Part shown: positions 21,810-34,016 of the stretch, piece after piece | Position numbering within the stretch: position 1 is the first letter of the stretch | Layout: each line of letters starts with the position of its first letter | NCBI GenBank assembly: GCA_949358305.1 | Contig: OX442323.1 | Location: 3,472,001-3,536,000 of the forward strand | Origin: Strigamia acuminata | Taxonomy: Eukaryota; Arthropoda; Chilopoda; Geophilomorpha; Linotaeniidae | Length of the DNA stretch: 64,000 nt | Reading direction: 5' to 3' | The notes under the pieces: generated by a model | Seen by the model: the letters and a program-made list of their open reading frames with translations, nothing else | Databases searched by the model: none | Told to the model about the DNA's origin: nothing | Made by a program: the position numbers and the translations under genes

Positions 21810-23440
21810 AGCCGGGGATTTTCCTGTTTAGTTTTGGCATTAAATTGAATCAGTTGGAAACGAAAGTAAAATATATTACAACAACATGCTGCTGCTCTGA
21901 GTTTGTGGACATCGGAAGCCACCAATAGGCGGTTCGGTCAACTTGTGTGGGTAAACATCTGTGCCAATGTCAACTGTTCGAATGCCTTTGTGGATCAAGT
22001 AGAGATAGACTACTGTACGTGTGGAGGATGTCAATGTATACCCATTAAATATGGCGGCAGAGAAAGTATCTTGGATGTGTCTGGGGAAACTTGAAGGACC
22101 TTTAGGTTGCGAGGTGTAGTGGATTAATGAGGTCGGTTCTTTTTGTCGCCGCAGTCGACTCAGGCTTCTAACAGAATTGTTAATGCGGTGGGGCAAGTCC
22201 CATGCTCAGATTGTGCTCACGGTGTTTTCACAGGGGGACACAAAGTGAAACTGTGAAAGAAAGTAAAGTAAGAAGCATTTTCTTGCGAAAAAATGGCGAC
22301 GAAATGACCAGACCTCGAATTAGTAGTTAAAAGTTTCGGTTTATGCTGTTTATAAAAACGGCTAAAATTGTATGCTAAAACGTGCCTAACCGTGAATGTG
22401 TTTGCGTCGTAATCGCGCGAGTACATGGTGCATAAAAATTCATTTTCTTTCATTTAACCAACGAATTGCGGTTGCGGCTTCCTTATTTAAACATAATTTA
22501 GCATTTACTCGCATTTTGAGAGGTAATTTATTCGGTCTAACTTCTCAGGCGGACATTTGGAATTTGGTTGTGAAATCCAAAACTCGGCGTAAACCGATTC
22601 ATAAAATACTCCAGTGTTGGTTTTTGCTGTTTTTGATGATGATTTTTGGGCTGTTTTGATGTCCATTCCATTTATAGAAATGGTAAAAAACCGTAAAAAC
22701 CGAAACTTTTCGCATTGCGGTACTTCCCATGCCACTGTCAATATTTCGAATTGTTGAAAGTCTAAAATAACCGCCATTTTTTGTTCTTTGTGTTGGCCAT
22801 GCTGTTTGAACTTTGAACTTTGGAGATAAGGGGTTAAATCTTGACCTTGTTTACAGTTTTCCTCAGGAATATTAGGTTTTTAGCAATAAACACGCGTGAT
22901 TTTTTTCTTCTCCGAGAAGAAAAGTGAGTTTAATTTTTATTTTAAAATTCAAGATTGCAGGCTTTTGCACGGTCCACAAAAATGTAGTCATGTGATATGT
23001 TTTGGTGTGTAACATTAACCTACACATTAAATCTACATTTCCACAAATTCAGTGAATAATTTATGTCTGAAACATGTGCGAACGAGCACATTTCCTCGTG
23101 TTTTAACGACTTTCTGAACCCGGCGAGTCCCTGGGTGCATTCCAAAACATTCGTTCGTCAGGGTCTCTCGTTTCAACTTAGTTTGTCTGGCCTCCACAGT
23201 GGGGAGTTGATTGTCACTCATGAATCTTAGTTTGGATAGTTCATTCAACCAGCACTCCCTATTTTTGATCTTAAAATAAAACATTCTTCAGTCCACTTAC
23301 AACTCACCCAGTTGTCCTTTTATTTTGCTGATGTATTAATCAGAGCTTAAGCCGAGAACTCATATCACCATTCCGTCCTAGGAATGGTAACAGGAATCAA
23401 AGTCTTATGTTTCCTGCCAAGGGTGGTACTCATAAAAATA
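21810..23440 (+). other. Intron stretch with nothing recognised
   Basis: Several 80-106 residue frames occur on both strands but none shows a domain, a splice context or a consistent coding feel. Confidence 0.55.
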
Positions 23441-23542
23441 TTGTTTAGACTCTGAATCACCCTTGCACGTGGAAACAAATTGTTTCCGGCCCCGATAGTG
23501 CACTGAAAAATTTAATTGTTTCAGACTCTGGATAAATTTTGT

Positions 23543-23851
23543 TTACTCAGAATTCCCTTGTTTTTCATCTAAAATTTGCAACTGGTCACAACCGGTTGCA
23601 AACAAAGACACCCAACTACTACAATTGAACACGTTTGTTTTTCTAATTTCTGCGCATGATGACATATACACACCACCGACAGCAGCCAGTATTAAACCCA
23701 AACAAACATCTTCATAGTCATCTTCAGCCTCAGATAAGTCGGACAAAGCTTCATTGCCATTGCCATTGCCAGCCATTTGCAAAACAAGCAACAATGACTC
23801 GCACAGTTTAAGAGTACGGAAACTTTCTGGTGACAATTTCATGAGTACCAC
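23543..23851 (-). other. Unassigned 102-residue ORF, possible transposon remnant
   Basis: The minus-strand frame starts at an ATG (23851) and reads an acidic segment, EALSDLSEAEDDYEDVCLG, then a hydrophobic run LILAAVGGVYMSSC. It is less low-complexity than other frames in the intron. The word AGACTCTG(A/G)A recurs in the same orientation around it (near 23448, 23523, 23861 and 23937). I do not recognise the protein; a degraded first ORF of a DNA transposon is one guess. It may equally be chance. Confidence 0.25.
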
Positions 23852-23959
23852 AAATTTATCAGACTCTGAATAATAAGAGGATAAAACATTCCGCTTGAAA
23901 TGGTGCTGTTGAACAATTAAGACTGTAAAAATATTTAGACTCTGAAAGCTTATGAGTAC

Positions 23960-25443
23960 TAGGCTTTAGTGTAAAAACACACATGCCTGGTTCACACTAG
24001 CAAGCAAAAGTACCAAGAAAAGGAAGAAGTCTTTCTTTTCAATTTGAGTTTGTCGCGATGTGAGGGAAAGCGCCGGTGATTTTTCGCGTGAATTAAGCGT
24101 TAATAATATTTTATCAGCGAGTATCGAAGAACCGTTGACTCGTTTTCTCTCGAGTTGTTGTAGAAACAAGGCCGGGCTTCAATTGGAGCGTGAAGATGAA
24201 AGGAAGGTCGTCGTAATCAAGACGCGTGATGAAGTTGGCTAATGAGTCGGGGGAGGAAAAAAGGTACCAAACACACAACAACGTACACCTGGGGTGGTCA
24301 AACAGGGTTTCGGATTACAGATTGGAGTGAAAGTAATGAAATTGAGGGCGCAAATCTGATTATTGAAGGTGGCCAGTCTCCTTTATGTTCTTGATGAATG
24401 TTTGCAAACTGCATTTCTCTCCAAAACAAATACATCACTAAAGTGTTCGTGAATTGAACCGTCTCATTTGAACCGATCTTGTGGGCGGTGTCTTGTGCCA
24501 AATCAGTTCTTGCGTGGGTCAATGGCTGGAAATTGAAGTTGTTTTTCATTCTTGTCTGACTAAGGTACTGTTTCTAGGACAAGAACATCTGTCACTCGCC
24601 TCCAACTGGGTTTTCTGTGGTTTTTCCCAGTTCTCGGTGCAAATGCAAGGTTGGGTTCTCATAGATTGCGGCTTAGTAGCCTTAATACCCGGCACGGGCA
24701 GTCGCCTATGGCGTCATGATCGTGCTATACTCTTGGTAACTCAAAGATTAGCCGTTTTCCCATTGGCCGAGCCTCATTACTCATAACTCTAGACTGTATA
24801 CTACCACCAGGAGAAGTAGTTTTTATTTTTATTTATTTCTGTGGTTATTATGACCATTTAAATTGATATAATCTTAATAATATAATCTTAATTTGAGTTT
24901 GTCGCGTATTTCGTATTTTGCACACGAGAACATGAAAGTCTAAAATTGTTGATTGCATACAAGTGATTAGTGCCTGTAAGGGAAATGGCTACTAGAGGGC
25001 TATAAGGGCATGCGTAATTTATTAGTAGGATTACTGTAGTACGAATAAAGTCATTCTTGGTTAAACGTTAACTACTACTATTACAGTCAAGCTTCACAAT
25101 GCCATTACCCATTAGGGGGTTCAAATAGTCGTTTAAACCAATTTGGGTGTATTTTTGAATGAGTTTATCGTTTAAAAGTTTGTTTAAACATGTTAATGGG
25201 CAGAAACAACGTTTAAATCTCCATGAAACGAATTTTCTTATTGAAATCACGTCTTGTTGGTTGCAATATTGAATTTTAGTTAGAACTATGATGTAAGTAG
25301 ACAAATTCATACTCTAAAGCCCTACGAATATCAGCTGCCATTTTTACTACTGACCAAGAACTTGATGTGAAATCTCAGATGAAGTTTGGCAGTTAAACAA
25401 TAGTGCAAGATGAAAATTTAGCTGAAACAATAATTGGGGTGTC
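23960..25443 (+). other. Intron stretch with nothing firm
   Basis: Around 24760-24820 the words GAGCCTCATTACTCATAACT and CCACCAGGAGAAGTAG resemble the interior of the nested element at 11735-11964, suggesting a distant relative, but no ends are visible. Otherwise unrecognised. Confidence 0.45.
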
Positions 25444-25446
25444 TTA

Positions 25447-25787
25447 TACCCTGTTCTCACCAAGCTTTTGGATCTCATCCGAAGCTGCGGATCTAGATCC
25501 AAGATTGGTGTGAACACTAAACTCCGTTCACGGATCTAGATCCGTGTGCCAAACAACTCCGTTCGTCAATCGAGTTCCCACAACTCGATTCACGTTTGGA
25601 TTCGAATTGGAACAATGTCAGCAGTCTGTAGCATTCCATTGTTGTGCATAAAATGGCATCAAAACACACGGTTTGTTTGTTTGTTTGTTTGAATCACATC
25701 CAAGTGAATATGGAGAACTCTGTTCAGTTGGATGTGATCGGGCGGATCAGATCCAGCCAAACTTGATCCGTTGGTGTGAACATGGTA
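25447..25787. mobile_element. MITE, PIF/Harbinger-like family B, copy 2, TTA target duplication
   Basis: The left end TACCCTGTTCTCACCAAG and the right end TTGGTGTGAACATGGTA are inverted repeats with two mismatches, flanked by TTA on both sides (25444-25446 and 25788-25790). The body is the reverse of 2098-2425 (shared CAATGTCAGCAGTCTGTAGC in this orientation). A short GTTT tandem run (about 25672-25692) has expanded inside it. Confidence 0.93.
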
Positions 25788-25902
25788 TTACTCCTTTGAA
25801 CAGAAGAAAATAAACAACTGCAAGGAACAAAAACAACAGTTTGTATATTTTTTAACACGACTAAACAAAACACTTGAACCACGACTTTTTGAACTTAAGT
25901 TA

Positions 25903-26233
25903 TACTCTGTTCCGACACAACGATGTCCTAACTCCAATGGGACTGTGCTCTACTACACGGAAAAGTAGTTCTGTTTATTTTCAATGAATTTTTGTGTAAA
26001 AAGTGATTAGAAGGATGGATTTTATTTAATTGGTAATAAAATATTTATTTTATTTGCCAAAACAATCAATCAAACAATGTTAGCATAAGTTATTTGTTTC
26101 TTTTGGCAGGTGAACAAAGGTTTAGTGTTTTATTGGTTGTTTTGCCTAGTTAGATAACAATTTTGGTGTTACGGGCTACTTTTTTGTGCCACTACACCAG
26201 TGAATTAGGACAACGTTGTATCGGGACAGAGTA
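25903..26233. mobile_element. TA-target MITE, Tc1/mariner-like
   Basis: Inverted ends of about 31 bp begin TACTCTGTTCCGACACAACG at the left and, in reverse, TACTCTGTCCCGATACAACG at the right. TA flanks both sides (25901-25902 and 26234-26235). The TACTCTG start is shared with the nested element at 11735, so the two may belong to one superfamily. It is 331 bp and non-coding. Confidence 0.88.
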
Positions 26234-26235
26234 TA

Positions 26236-29070
26236 GCTTGGAAAACATGCAGAATACGATCGACCCGAAAGCCAAAGCCAACTGTTCTAAACCAAGCGCC
26301 GCAACCAACGTTTTATCATTTAACCATAACTGATGTTGCGGCGTATGATTTAGCTGGTCATTACGCTGCACGCTAGCGACGACTGCGACGTAAACACGAC
26401 ACTAGGACGTGACAAATCTTGTTGCTAGATTTTCTTTTTCTCCTTTTTTATTAATATTTTCTCTCTTTTTTGCGCGGAGGTGAGATTTCTTTATTAAGTT
26501 GTCGACACGGAACCGTGCGGCAAAGTGAAGTCTGAAAATTTAAACCTAAGTGAGTCGTGTCGAGCGATTTTTGTCGTCGGGCAAAAAGAGAATTCGCGTG
26601 CGGATTTAATTTCTCTTTTTTTCGGTTGTTTGTGCTTTTCTTTTCTTGTTTTATCTGGGAAAACAACACGCGGGGGGCAAAACACATTTGGAAGTCACAA
26701 ATCAGTTTTAAAACTGACGTCGGCTTAACGAGTTGGCGTGCACGTAACTACGTTATGGGCTTGAACCGCGAGCTTGTCTCTCTTCGCCTTGCTAGATCTC
26801 GATGTGCAAAGCCTCAAAAGCGTAAATTATAAATGAAGCCTTGGGGAAAGTGTAGTGGGAGTCAACTTCTTCATCCTCGAAACGATTCCCTCGAGAGAGA
26901 GAGTGCAGCGAGCGAGCTCCTTTGGATCCGCAGATTTCAAAATTGTTTTTCTTTCCGCTTCATTTTCTTGCGCCGCGCGCAAACTCGAAAGAATGAAAAA
27001 ATAAATCAGAAAAATAAGAAATAAAAAAAAAAACACAAGACGGACAGCGAGATTGACCATAATAAATCCGTCTCGACGGCTCCTTGGAATTTTAAAAGCG
27101 GATACTTGAAGGAATTTCACTCGAGGAGAAATCCAAACACAAAGCAACTCGGGAGAGTTTTATTGGAGGCGGCACCGTGCTGTTGCTAAACACGCCCAGC
27201 GTGTCTCTCCTTGAGACATTAAAGGCTCAGATAGGCAGATATTGTGAATTTTTAAAAAATCCCGTGTCACGTATCAGCAACATCTGGCAGTGCAAAAGAT
27301 TTGCAGTAATGTCTACACTTTGCTGATTACATTTTTTGACTCGAATCGATGCATCGACCGCGACCCGATCAGAGTTGCGTACAGCACCGCACAAAAGCCC
27401 GGCGATTCGTCGCCCTTTTTTGCGCGATACCTGCAGCTGACAATATTAAGCTGTCGGGAAAAAGGTGTCGGGATCTTTCAGCGATGACTCGTGAACCGTG
27501 TTTGATTTTTTTGCTCGTTGTTGCATGTGTCGGTGGCGAGGGGCCAGGTTGAGTGGTGATTTTTAAAAGGATCATTAAAGGTGTGTAGCATTGTGACATT
27601 GACGGGTTTGTTAGCTAGAAGAAAAGAAGTGAGGCGTTTTTTTTTTTTTTATATTTTGCTTAAGTTGTTCCTTGGGAATTTGCTTTTTCGCAGTATTGAT
27701 CGATGGTTTAAATGAGTTGGGTGTGAATAACGAGGCAAAACATTGATTTCGCTTGACTCTACGTGCAGGAGCTTTTGCATGCCGGGCGTTTATTGCGTAT
27801 TGCAGTATTGGAATCGTATTTTTGCATGTTAAGGCGTCAACCGGAGGGTTTGTTATGTGTGGAAAGTTTGTACAAGGACTGTGTTGTTTAATGCTCCCCA
27901 GATGATGATGATAATTCACTAATTTGTTGAGACTCGGGGTCGTTTTTGCTCTGGCAGACAAAACTGCACATCAGCACGTTGAATAATAATTTAACATTGC
28001 ATTTCCTTGAGCAGAATGAGACCAGGACTGGAATCCTGCGAACCACAGGTCGATTTTTAACATTAAGACAAGATTTTGTGGAATAACAAGTGTCGAAAGT
28101 GAAGGTTGGAAATGAGCACATTACTATGTGGCCAGGTGCTTGTTATTTTCCGCAATAAATGACTCGGTAAATTTTAAATGCGCATTGTCAAAGCAGAAAA
28201 GTGAAATAGCATTTGAAGCGGTCCGACAAAAAATGTTTTTAAGGGCGAGATGTACACGTAGAACCAAATGTCTTATACAAATGAGTCCCAGTTTCATTCC
28301 GCTCTCCACCAAGGTACAATTTTGATTGAAAACACATCAGTTGTGAAAACTGGAGTTTTAGTTAGAGTAGGGTGGGTTTGCAATGGGAGAGTTTTTACCA
28401 TTGAGGGGACACTTTTATGAGGGTGTGACATGTGTCCAGATGTGGAGAGTTTGACCTTGTTTAGCCTGATTTTAGTTCTGTAGACCCCAAATATATTAGA
28501 TACAATAAACTTGTTTTTCAACCTTAAAACATGTCTTATTTCGAGCAGCAGCCAAACCAGCAAAAATAGTACTCCGTAATTATAACCAGTTTTCAATTAT
28601 TCAAAGCATAAATTCGACCTGCGACATTTCAAATCAGTGTTTTAATCGAATTTTATGAAAAACGTCTGAAAATGCGGGTTTTTGAAGAAATTCGAACACA
28701 ACAGAATTGTGTTATTTCCGGCGTAAGACGGCAGTTTGTGTCTTAATTTGGCCGGTGTTTGCTTTTGAATCAAATCTCGATTTATCGACGCAGCTTCGTG
28801 CTGATAGTTACAAGGATTAGGTTTTTTTTTTGTTTTTCCACTCTCTCGAAGCAAACGAAGAAAAAAAAGTGGGCGGCTGGCTTATTGTGTTGGATAGGAA
28901 GATATGCGTGACTAGAGAAAAGATTGTGCACGGAGCTGGCGTCCAAATAAGCTCCTCGATTGCTGATTTGTCTGCGCAGAGTCGTTGTAGCCAAAGCTGT
29001 TGTGCACACTAATTAATCTGAAAGCTGCATGCAGTTTGGTGCGGATCGAAGTGGTACGGGGTCGGGAGAT
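26236..29070 (+). other. Intron stretch with nothing recognised
   Basis: Somewhat GC-richer near 26260-26400 and 27100-27440. ORFs up to 116 residues occur on both strands but overlap each other and show no domain. Confidence 0.55.
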
Positions 29071-29079
29071 GGCTGGGTG

Positions 29080-29227
29080 CAGGGCCGGTGCGAGCAAGGC
29101 CTATACCGCCCTTTTGAACAGTAAAAAAAAAATTTTTTTTTTGTTGGAAAAAAATCGGATTGTGCACCCAAAGATGCCGCCCCTAGAAATATGTCGCTTC
29201 ACTGCCTTACTCCTTGCGCCGGGACGG
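29080..29227. mobile_element. Short hAT-like MITE, 8-bp target duplication
   Basis: Starts CAGGGCCGGTGCGAGCAAGG, a start typical of hAT-derived elements, and ends CCTTGCGCCGGGACG, an imperfect inverse. It is flanked by a perfect GCTGGGTG duplication (29072-29079 and 29228-29235). It is 148 bp with a poly-A/poly-T palindrome in the middle. Confidence 0.8.
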
Positions 29228-29239
29228 GCTGGGTGCAAG

Positions 29240-30060
29240 ACTACACGCATGTAGATGCGGAAGGAATTGTCTGGAGACGAATTATTTATCAAGTTGCAGA
29301 CACGGGACCGGTGTTAGTTGAATCTGGCAATTATTGGTGCTATTAGGGTTTATTATCTTGGTTTGATGCTATCTGGCAATTGGTGCAGATAGTGTTGTAT
29401 TGGAGGTGAAGCCAAGTCATTCATCATGGCTGTTAAAACTAGTGGCTTATGGCTTAATTGAAATTCAGCGTTCGTACTCAACTTGGTTATCGGTCGTTTC
29501 CAAATGGTTGGGTTCGGGGCTGACTATAAATTGCGCTGATATGGTCATAAGGTTTACAAAGGAGGGAGAAGTTTCGCTTCTTGGCGCTCTGCGAGTTTGG
29601 TGATTTTAGTTATGGAATTCTCGGCGGGAGATTATTGGTCCAAATTGGTGCGCGCACCTCACCAGTTCCAACGAGATCGACGTTGTGTTGTTCCGGTTTT
29701 TGTGCTGACTGCTGACTTGGTGGGAAAAAATTTTAAGCCGGAATTACTTGGCATTCGTGCTATTTTTATTCTCCTGTGGAGGTTAACTGGCGGTGTGGGC
29801 ATATGAAATTGTGACATATGAGTCGGTAGTAATAGGATTGTTCTCAATGCAATCATGAATGTCATCATGAAATTCGTGGTAACACGATCGTCTTATTATA
29901 TTGTGTCACGGCAAAAATAGCACGACCTTCGGAGGGTCGTCTTAAGGTCGTGCTACAAGTTTTATCGTGTTTCGTATTCCTGGCAATTTTTGGACGTGTA
30001 TGGGGAAACACAAATAGTCACCTGACTCCTAGAATGTAGAATAAGGGAGTGGGAGTACAA
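29240..30060 (+). other. Intron stretch with one hairpin
   Basis: Only the hairpin at 29919-29954 was recognised. The rest is unassigned. Confidence 0.55.
29919..29954. repeat. Perfect 11-bp hairpin
   Basis: AGCACGACCTT and AAGGTCGTGCT flank a 14-base loop containing the further GGTCGTCTT word. It lies in a stretch with AACACGA / TCGTGTT words that resembles the short element at 52674-52815. Confidence 0.75.
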
Positions 30061-30063
30061 CAA

Positions 30064-30557
30064 TAGAGTTTGCGGGATACATTTTTCCCTTACAGTTAAA
30101 CACTATAAGGTATAAAAATAGTGTAAGGGAAAAATGATAAATTAAGTATTTGCGGGCTGCATTTTTCCCTTATCACTACACTATTTCAGCCAACTACTGA
30201 CAGTTGGTAATTTTGGGCCTAAAAATTTAATTTGGGGGCGTAAATGTGCAAATTTCTGCATAAAATTTTATTATTATGCCTATAAAGTATGGTTTTGGGC
30301 CTAAAATTCAATTTTGGGCCTCACTTATCATTCAATCTACGTACCTATGACTGTGATGTGTTTGATCGGGACAACAAAATAATCGCCATTTGCAATGGGC
30401 GGAGCTAACAATACAGTGTTCTCAATTCTGATTGGCTGCGCTATATTTTAATTTAGTGTTGAAAACGATACACTAAACATTTTTCCCTTACGATATGGCA
30501 CTAAAATAGTGTAACGTAGAGAAAAATAAGGGGAAAATGCATCCCGCAAACTATCTA
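30064..30557. mobile_element. MITE family E copy 2, with a second end inside
   Basis: The left end TAGAGTTTGCGGGATACATT and the right end GGGGAAAATGCATCCCGCAA plus ACTAT are inverted repeats. A second left-type end, TATTTGCGGGCTGCATTTTT, starts near 30148, just after an AGTGTAAGGGAAAAATG right-type half. The unit therefore looks like a short deletion derivative (about 30064-30140) abutting a longer copy. The body matches 11965-12060 in reverse. Non-coding. Confidence 0.8.
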
Positions 30558-30559
30558 TC

Positions 30560-32000
30560 CACTCAAAGACAAACCCCCACACACTGAACGCTTTGGCCAT
30601 ATTGGCATGGACAGCATATTGGATACGTCGAAGAAGATGGCGGTCAATGGCTTACCATTGGCGATGCAGCGTATCGGACCTTGTGACGCCTGCAAGGTAT
30701 TTTTAATTCTTTATTGAATGTGCCACAAAGTTCTACGCGGGATTTAATAGTACAGATTCTTGTGTTAAATCTTGCATAACACAACACCATGCTAGGCTTT
30801 ATTGAATGCGGTGTTTATAGAGCTAATAAAATAGCTATGTTCCACCGCAATGATTATAAATCATGCATTTGTCTTTTAAACCAATATCTCTCGGTTTAAC
30901 AATTCACACGTGTCAAAAATGATGAATAATGAGGTAGACAGGATGGAATAATATTTTAATTTGGATTGCAATACTCTTGGCTAATGGGAATAAATATTTT
31001 TCTAAACAAATGTGGTCTGGGAGCTCTCAGAATAATGTCTTTTGGGTTGCGGCAGGTGTTATCAATGTGCATTGATATTTATTTCTCACTTTAAAAAAAA
31101 ATGAACACAGCTTGGATTTAAAATTTCGTTCTATTCCTGGTAAAAAGGGGGGGGGGATTGATTTTTCTAGAAATTTGAATAGTCCAATAATTTACTAGGA
31201 CATAATAGAAGAATGGAAGTGGAAGGAATTTGTGTCCAATTGTTCTTGGTGATTTATTCGAGAGACCCGCACTTGTGGGAGCTTTTGGCGATCGGAGCAA
31301 TGCGTGGCTAATCCATCAGATGATTCTCCAAGGATGGCTGCAGATGCAGTTGCAATACATTTAACCGTGAGGTGCAATTTGTATTAATGGCGGCTTATTT
31401 ACATAACAGGGTGCGAAATGAACGTTTCAACGTTAATGTGAATGGGGTTGGATTTTTTTTGGTTCTTTTGTGATGTGAAATGGCGTGATCTGGTTGACAT
31501 TCTCGAATGGGTGAATAATTAATCATCTCTTGAAGACGGTGCAATAGCAGTATCTTTAGGTTTGGAATCCGCCCACGCACTTTGTTCCATATATTTACTG
31601 AAAAGGTGGCAACGGCATAAATCAGCGTCTTCACTCTTGGTGGTGATAAAGTGAGAGACTGAAGGATGATAACGTATGGAGCATTGCTTTGCAAGTTAAA
31701 TTTTTACTGGTTTCAGGAGAGAGGGAGTGTTTGGGGTTTGCAGAATTATAGCATGTGAGTTTTTTTTAATTTTTTTTTGTAAAGAGGTTGATTTAAAATG
31801 TGTGTTTAATTGTGGGGTGTTTGCTTAATGTGCACGGGCTTTTAATTAGGATTGGCATCTAGTTTTGGGTGATTGGAAATTGTTTTTTATTTATTTACGT
31901 GCGTTGTTACTTTAGTTTTTGATGGTAAAAAATTATTTCTGGTTGAAAACAACCACTTTTTTTATCTTTAAAGTTTATTCTTGCACATGAAAATGAATTT
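30560..32000 (+). other. Intron stretch with nothing recognised
   Basis: AT-rich, with a poly-G run near 31147-31155. No gene or clear repeat borders. Confidence 0.6.
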
Positions 32001-32005
32001 TACAC

Positions 32006-32402
32006 CCGAAATGTACATTTTTTAACCCGAAATGGATTTTTTTTTAAAATCTGAAATGTACATTTTTTTAAATCTGAAATGTACATTTTTTAACCTGAAG
32101 TGTACATTTTTTAACCTGAAATGTACATTTTTTAGTCTGAAATATACATTTTTTACATGAAATGTTCATTTTTGCATCTGAAATGTACATTTTGCGCCTG
32201 AAATGTACATTTTTGCACCTGAAATGTACATTTTTGCACCTGAAATGTACATTTTTGCGTCTGAAATGTCCATTTTTGCACCTAAAATGTACATTTTTGC
32301 ATCTGGAATTTGCATTTTGTATTTTGCATTTGGAATTTGTATTTTGCATTTGGAATTTGTATTTTGCATTTGGAATTTGTATTTTGTGCATGAAATGTTT
32401 AT
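32006..32402 (+). repeat. Minisatellite, about 20-21-bp units, two subtypes
   Basis: The first part repeats CCTGAAATGTACATTTTTGC (plus A). The second part, from about 32304, switches to TTTGGAATTTGTATTTTGCA. Unit lengths divisible or nearly divisible by three give repetitive open frames on both strands, for example MYIFAPEMYIFAPE on + and KCKIQIPNAKYK on -. These are a by-product of the array, not evidence of a protein. Confidence 0.92.
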
Positions 32403-32915
32403 TTTCGCATCAATATGGGCGTTTATACACCAAAAACTGTTTAAATTTCCAAATACACCTAAAATATGTATAAATGCACTAAAACATTTGAGTACGAGTG
32501 GTGCGTAGATATCACGGCGATAAAGCGGCAAGAATCGCTAGTCCAATAGACGAATAAATGATTGCTTCTGCACATACACCAGACACAAGGCAACAACCTG
32601 GGACGATGTGCATTGAAATGGCAATGTCATTTTCTCTCAGCAGTTACACCTACACTGACAGAACGCTCTAAATTGCAAAGGGCACATACTCCTTTCGGAA
32701 TTTCTGCATTTTATCGGCCGCCCTGCCCTCCGAAAATTCCTTTTATATTCTTTCCACCATAATTTCATCGCCAACCTCCCAATTACCGCCGACATCGTAA
32801 TGACGCGCAATTTACGCATAGACAATATTTCACTTCTTTTCCGCTACCAATTTTTACTATTGCCAATTTGACCAAACAAAAAGAAAACATAAAACCAACA
32901 AACAATGCTTTATTT
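32403..32915 (+). other. Intron stretch with nothing recognised
   Basis: No repeat or coding signal noted. Confidence 0.5.
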
Positions 32916-33218
32916 CAGCATTTCTCAAACTGTGAGGCGCAAGGGCACAATTGTAACAATCTAACTAACTTGTAGACATGACCCACCCCTAGAATAGTGC
33001 ACTTGTCTTGTCGCCTAGAAGAGTCTATTCTATCTAGACAATACATAACTGCCAAATTCAAATCATTTCAGTTTGTGTGCTTAGAATCAATTCTATTATG
33101 GATATTTAGTAGTTCATTTTTGAAAAATTTAATACACCGGTAGATGAAGTGGGGCGCGGAAGATCACCTTGCTTAAAAATGGGTCGCGATGCTAAAAGGT
33201 TTGGGAAGCCCTTCTCTG
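32916..33218. mobile_element. Possible degraded hAT-like element
   Basis: The left side CAGCATTTCTCAAACTGTGA and the right side, in reverse, GGGCTTCCCAAACCTTTTAG have the CAG..CTC/TCCCAAACTGTG pattern common at hAT ends. The ends match each other only loosely and the flanking 8-mers do not agree, so the borders are uncertain. Confidence 0.45.
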
Positions 33219-33219
33219 T

Positions 33220-34016
33220 TTCGTTTGACTGTCAAACGAGTTTCGAAGCCTTAACAAATTCGATTTCCGAATTGAATTTGATTGTTGCATTGGGCAGTGG
33301 CCGCACGTGGCTCTCGTCCCTCGAGAGCGGCGAATAATAGTCGACTATTGCGAGATGACCTTTAACTCGGAATGGGAATGGCGCACCTAACTGGCGACCA
33401 AGAACCTGAGTAATGAGCGTGTGCACCTGGGGAGAGTCTCAGCCTCGAGGCTTAGGTGCAATGATGAAGGTGTTCGCATCGCCCTTCCTCGTCAGTTAAT
33501 TGCATCTTGGCTCGGTTTGCTCGCGTCAAGGAGATCTTTGGCCTGCTCTGCTCTTTCCCGGACTTGTCGCCGCTTAATTACCGCGGTGATCGGCGATCCG
33601 AGGGGTATGCGCTCGACTGACCCGCTGAATGTATTAAGGATTAGTGTGATTTGGTTAGGAACCTCCTACACGCCGTCTGGAGGCGCTTGTTTAATTCGAT
33701 CGGGGTTGGGCGGTTCGTTTGCAAGGCATTTTTCTTGATGGAATTAAGTGATGGATGCTGCGGGTTAATTGCTGGTGTTTGTTTGACTCGGTGTGTGGAA
33801 GGAAAGGGTTTTTAAAGTGAAATTTATTTTTGGTGTGGTATTGCGATACCAAACCGGAAATGAGGAATGAGTGACGGAAGCGACGGAATAGCGGGGAGAT
33901 GACAATTGATGAAGTTGTTATTTGATGTTGTCGGTACAGGGTGAGCCGGAGAAACCTGATGCTTTTGAAAATACACATAAAGGGTTTAGCGGGTTTTTAA
34001 AATTTTGTCCAAAAAG
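33220..34016 (+). other. GC-richer intron island
   Basis: Markedly richer in G and C than its neighbours over about 33220-33730, with CG-containing words. A 105-residue + frame (33421-33738) has no domain. It could be a conserved regulatory block or simply a sequence of different origin; nothing here decides. Confidence 0.4.

Noticed and set aside
24660-24830. Second copy of the 11735-11964 nested element
   Set aside because: Only a few interior words are shared and no terminal repeats or TA flanks could be found.
32068-32531. Repeat-protein-like ORFs on both strands (MYIFAPE and KCKIQIPN types)
   Set aside because: A by-product of a roughly 21-bp tandem array.
33421-33738. 105-residue + strand ORF in a GC-richer island
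   Set aside because: GC-rich sequence has fewer stops by chance; no domain or splice context recognised.
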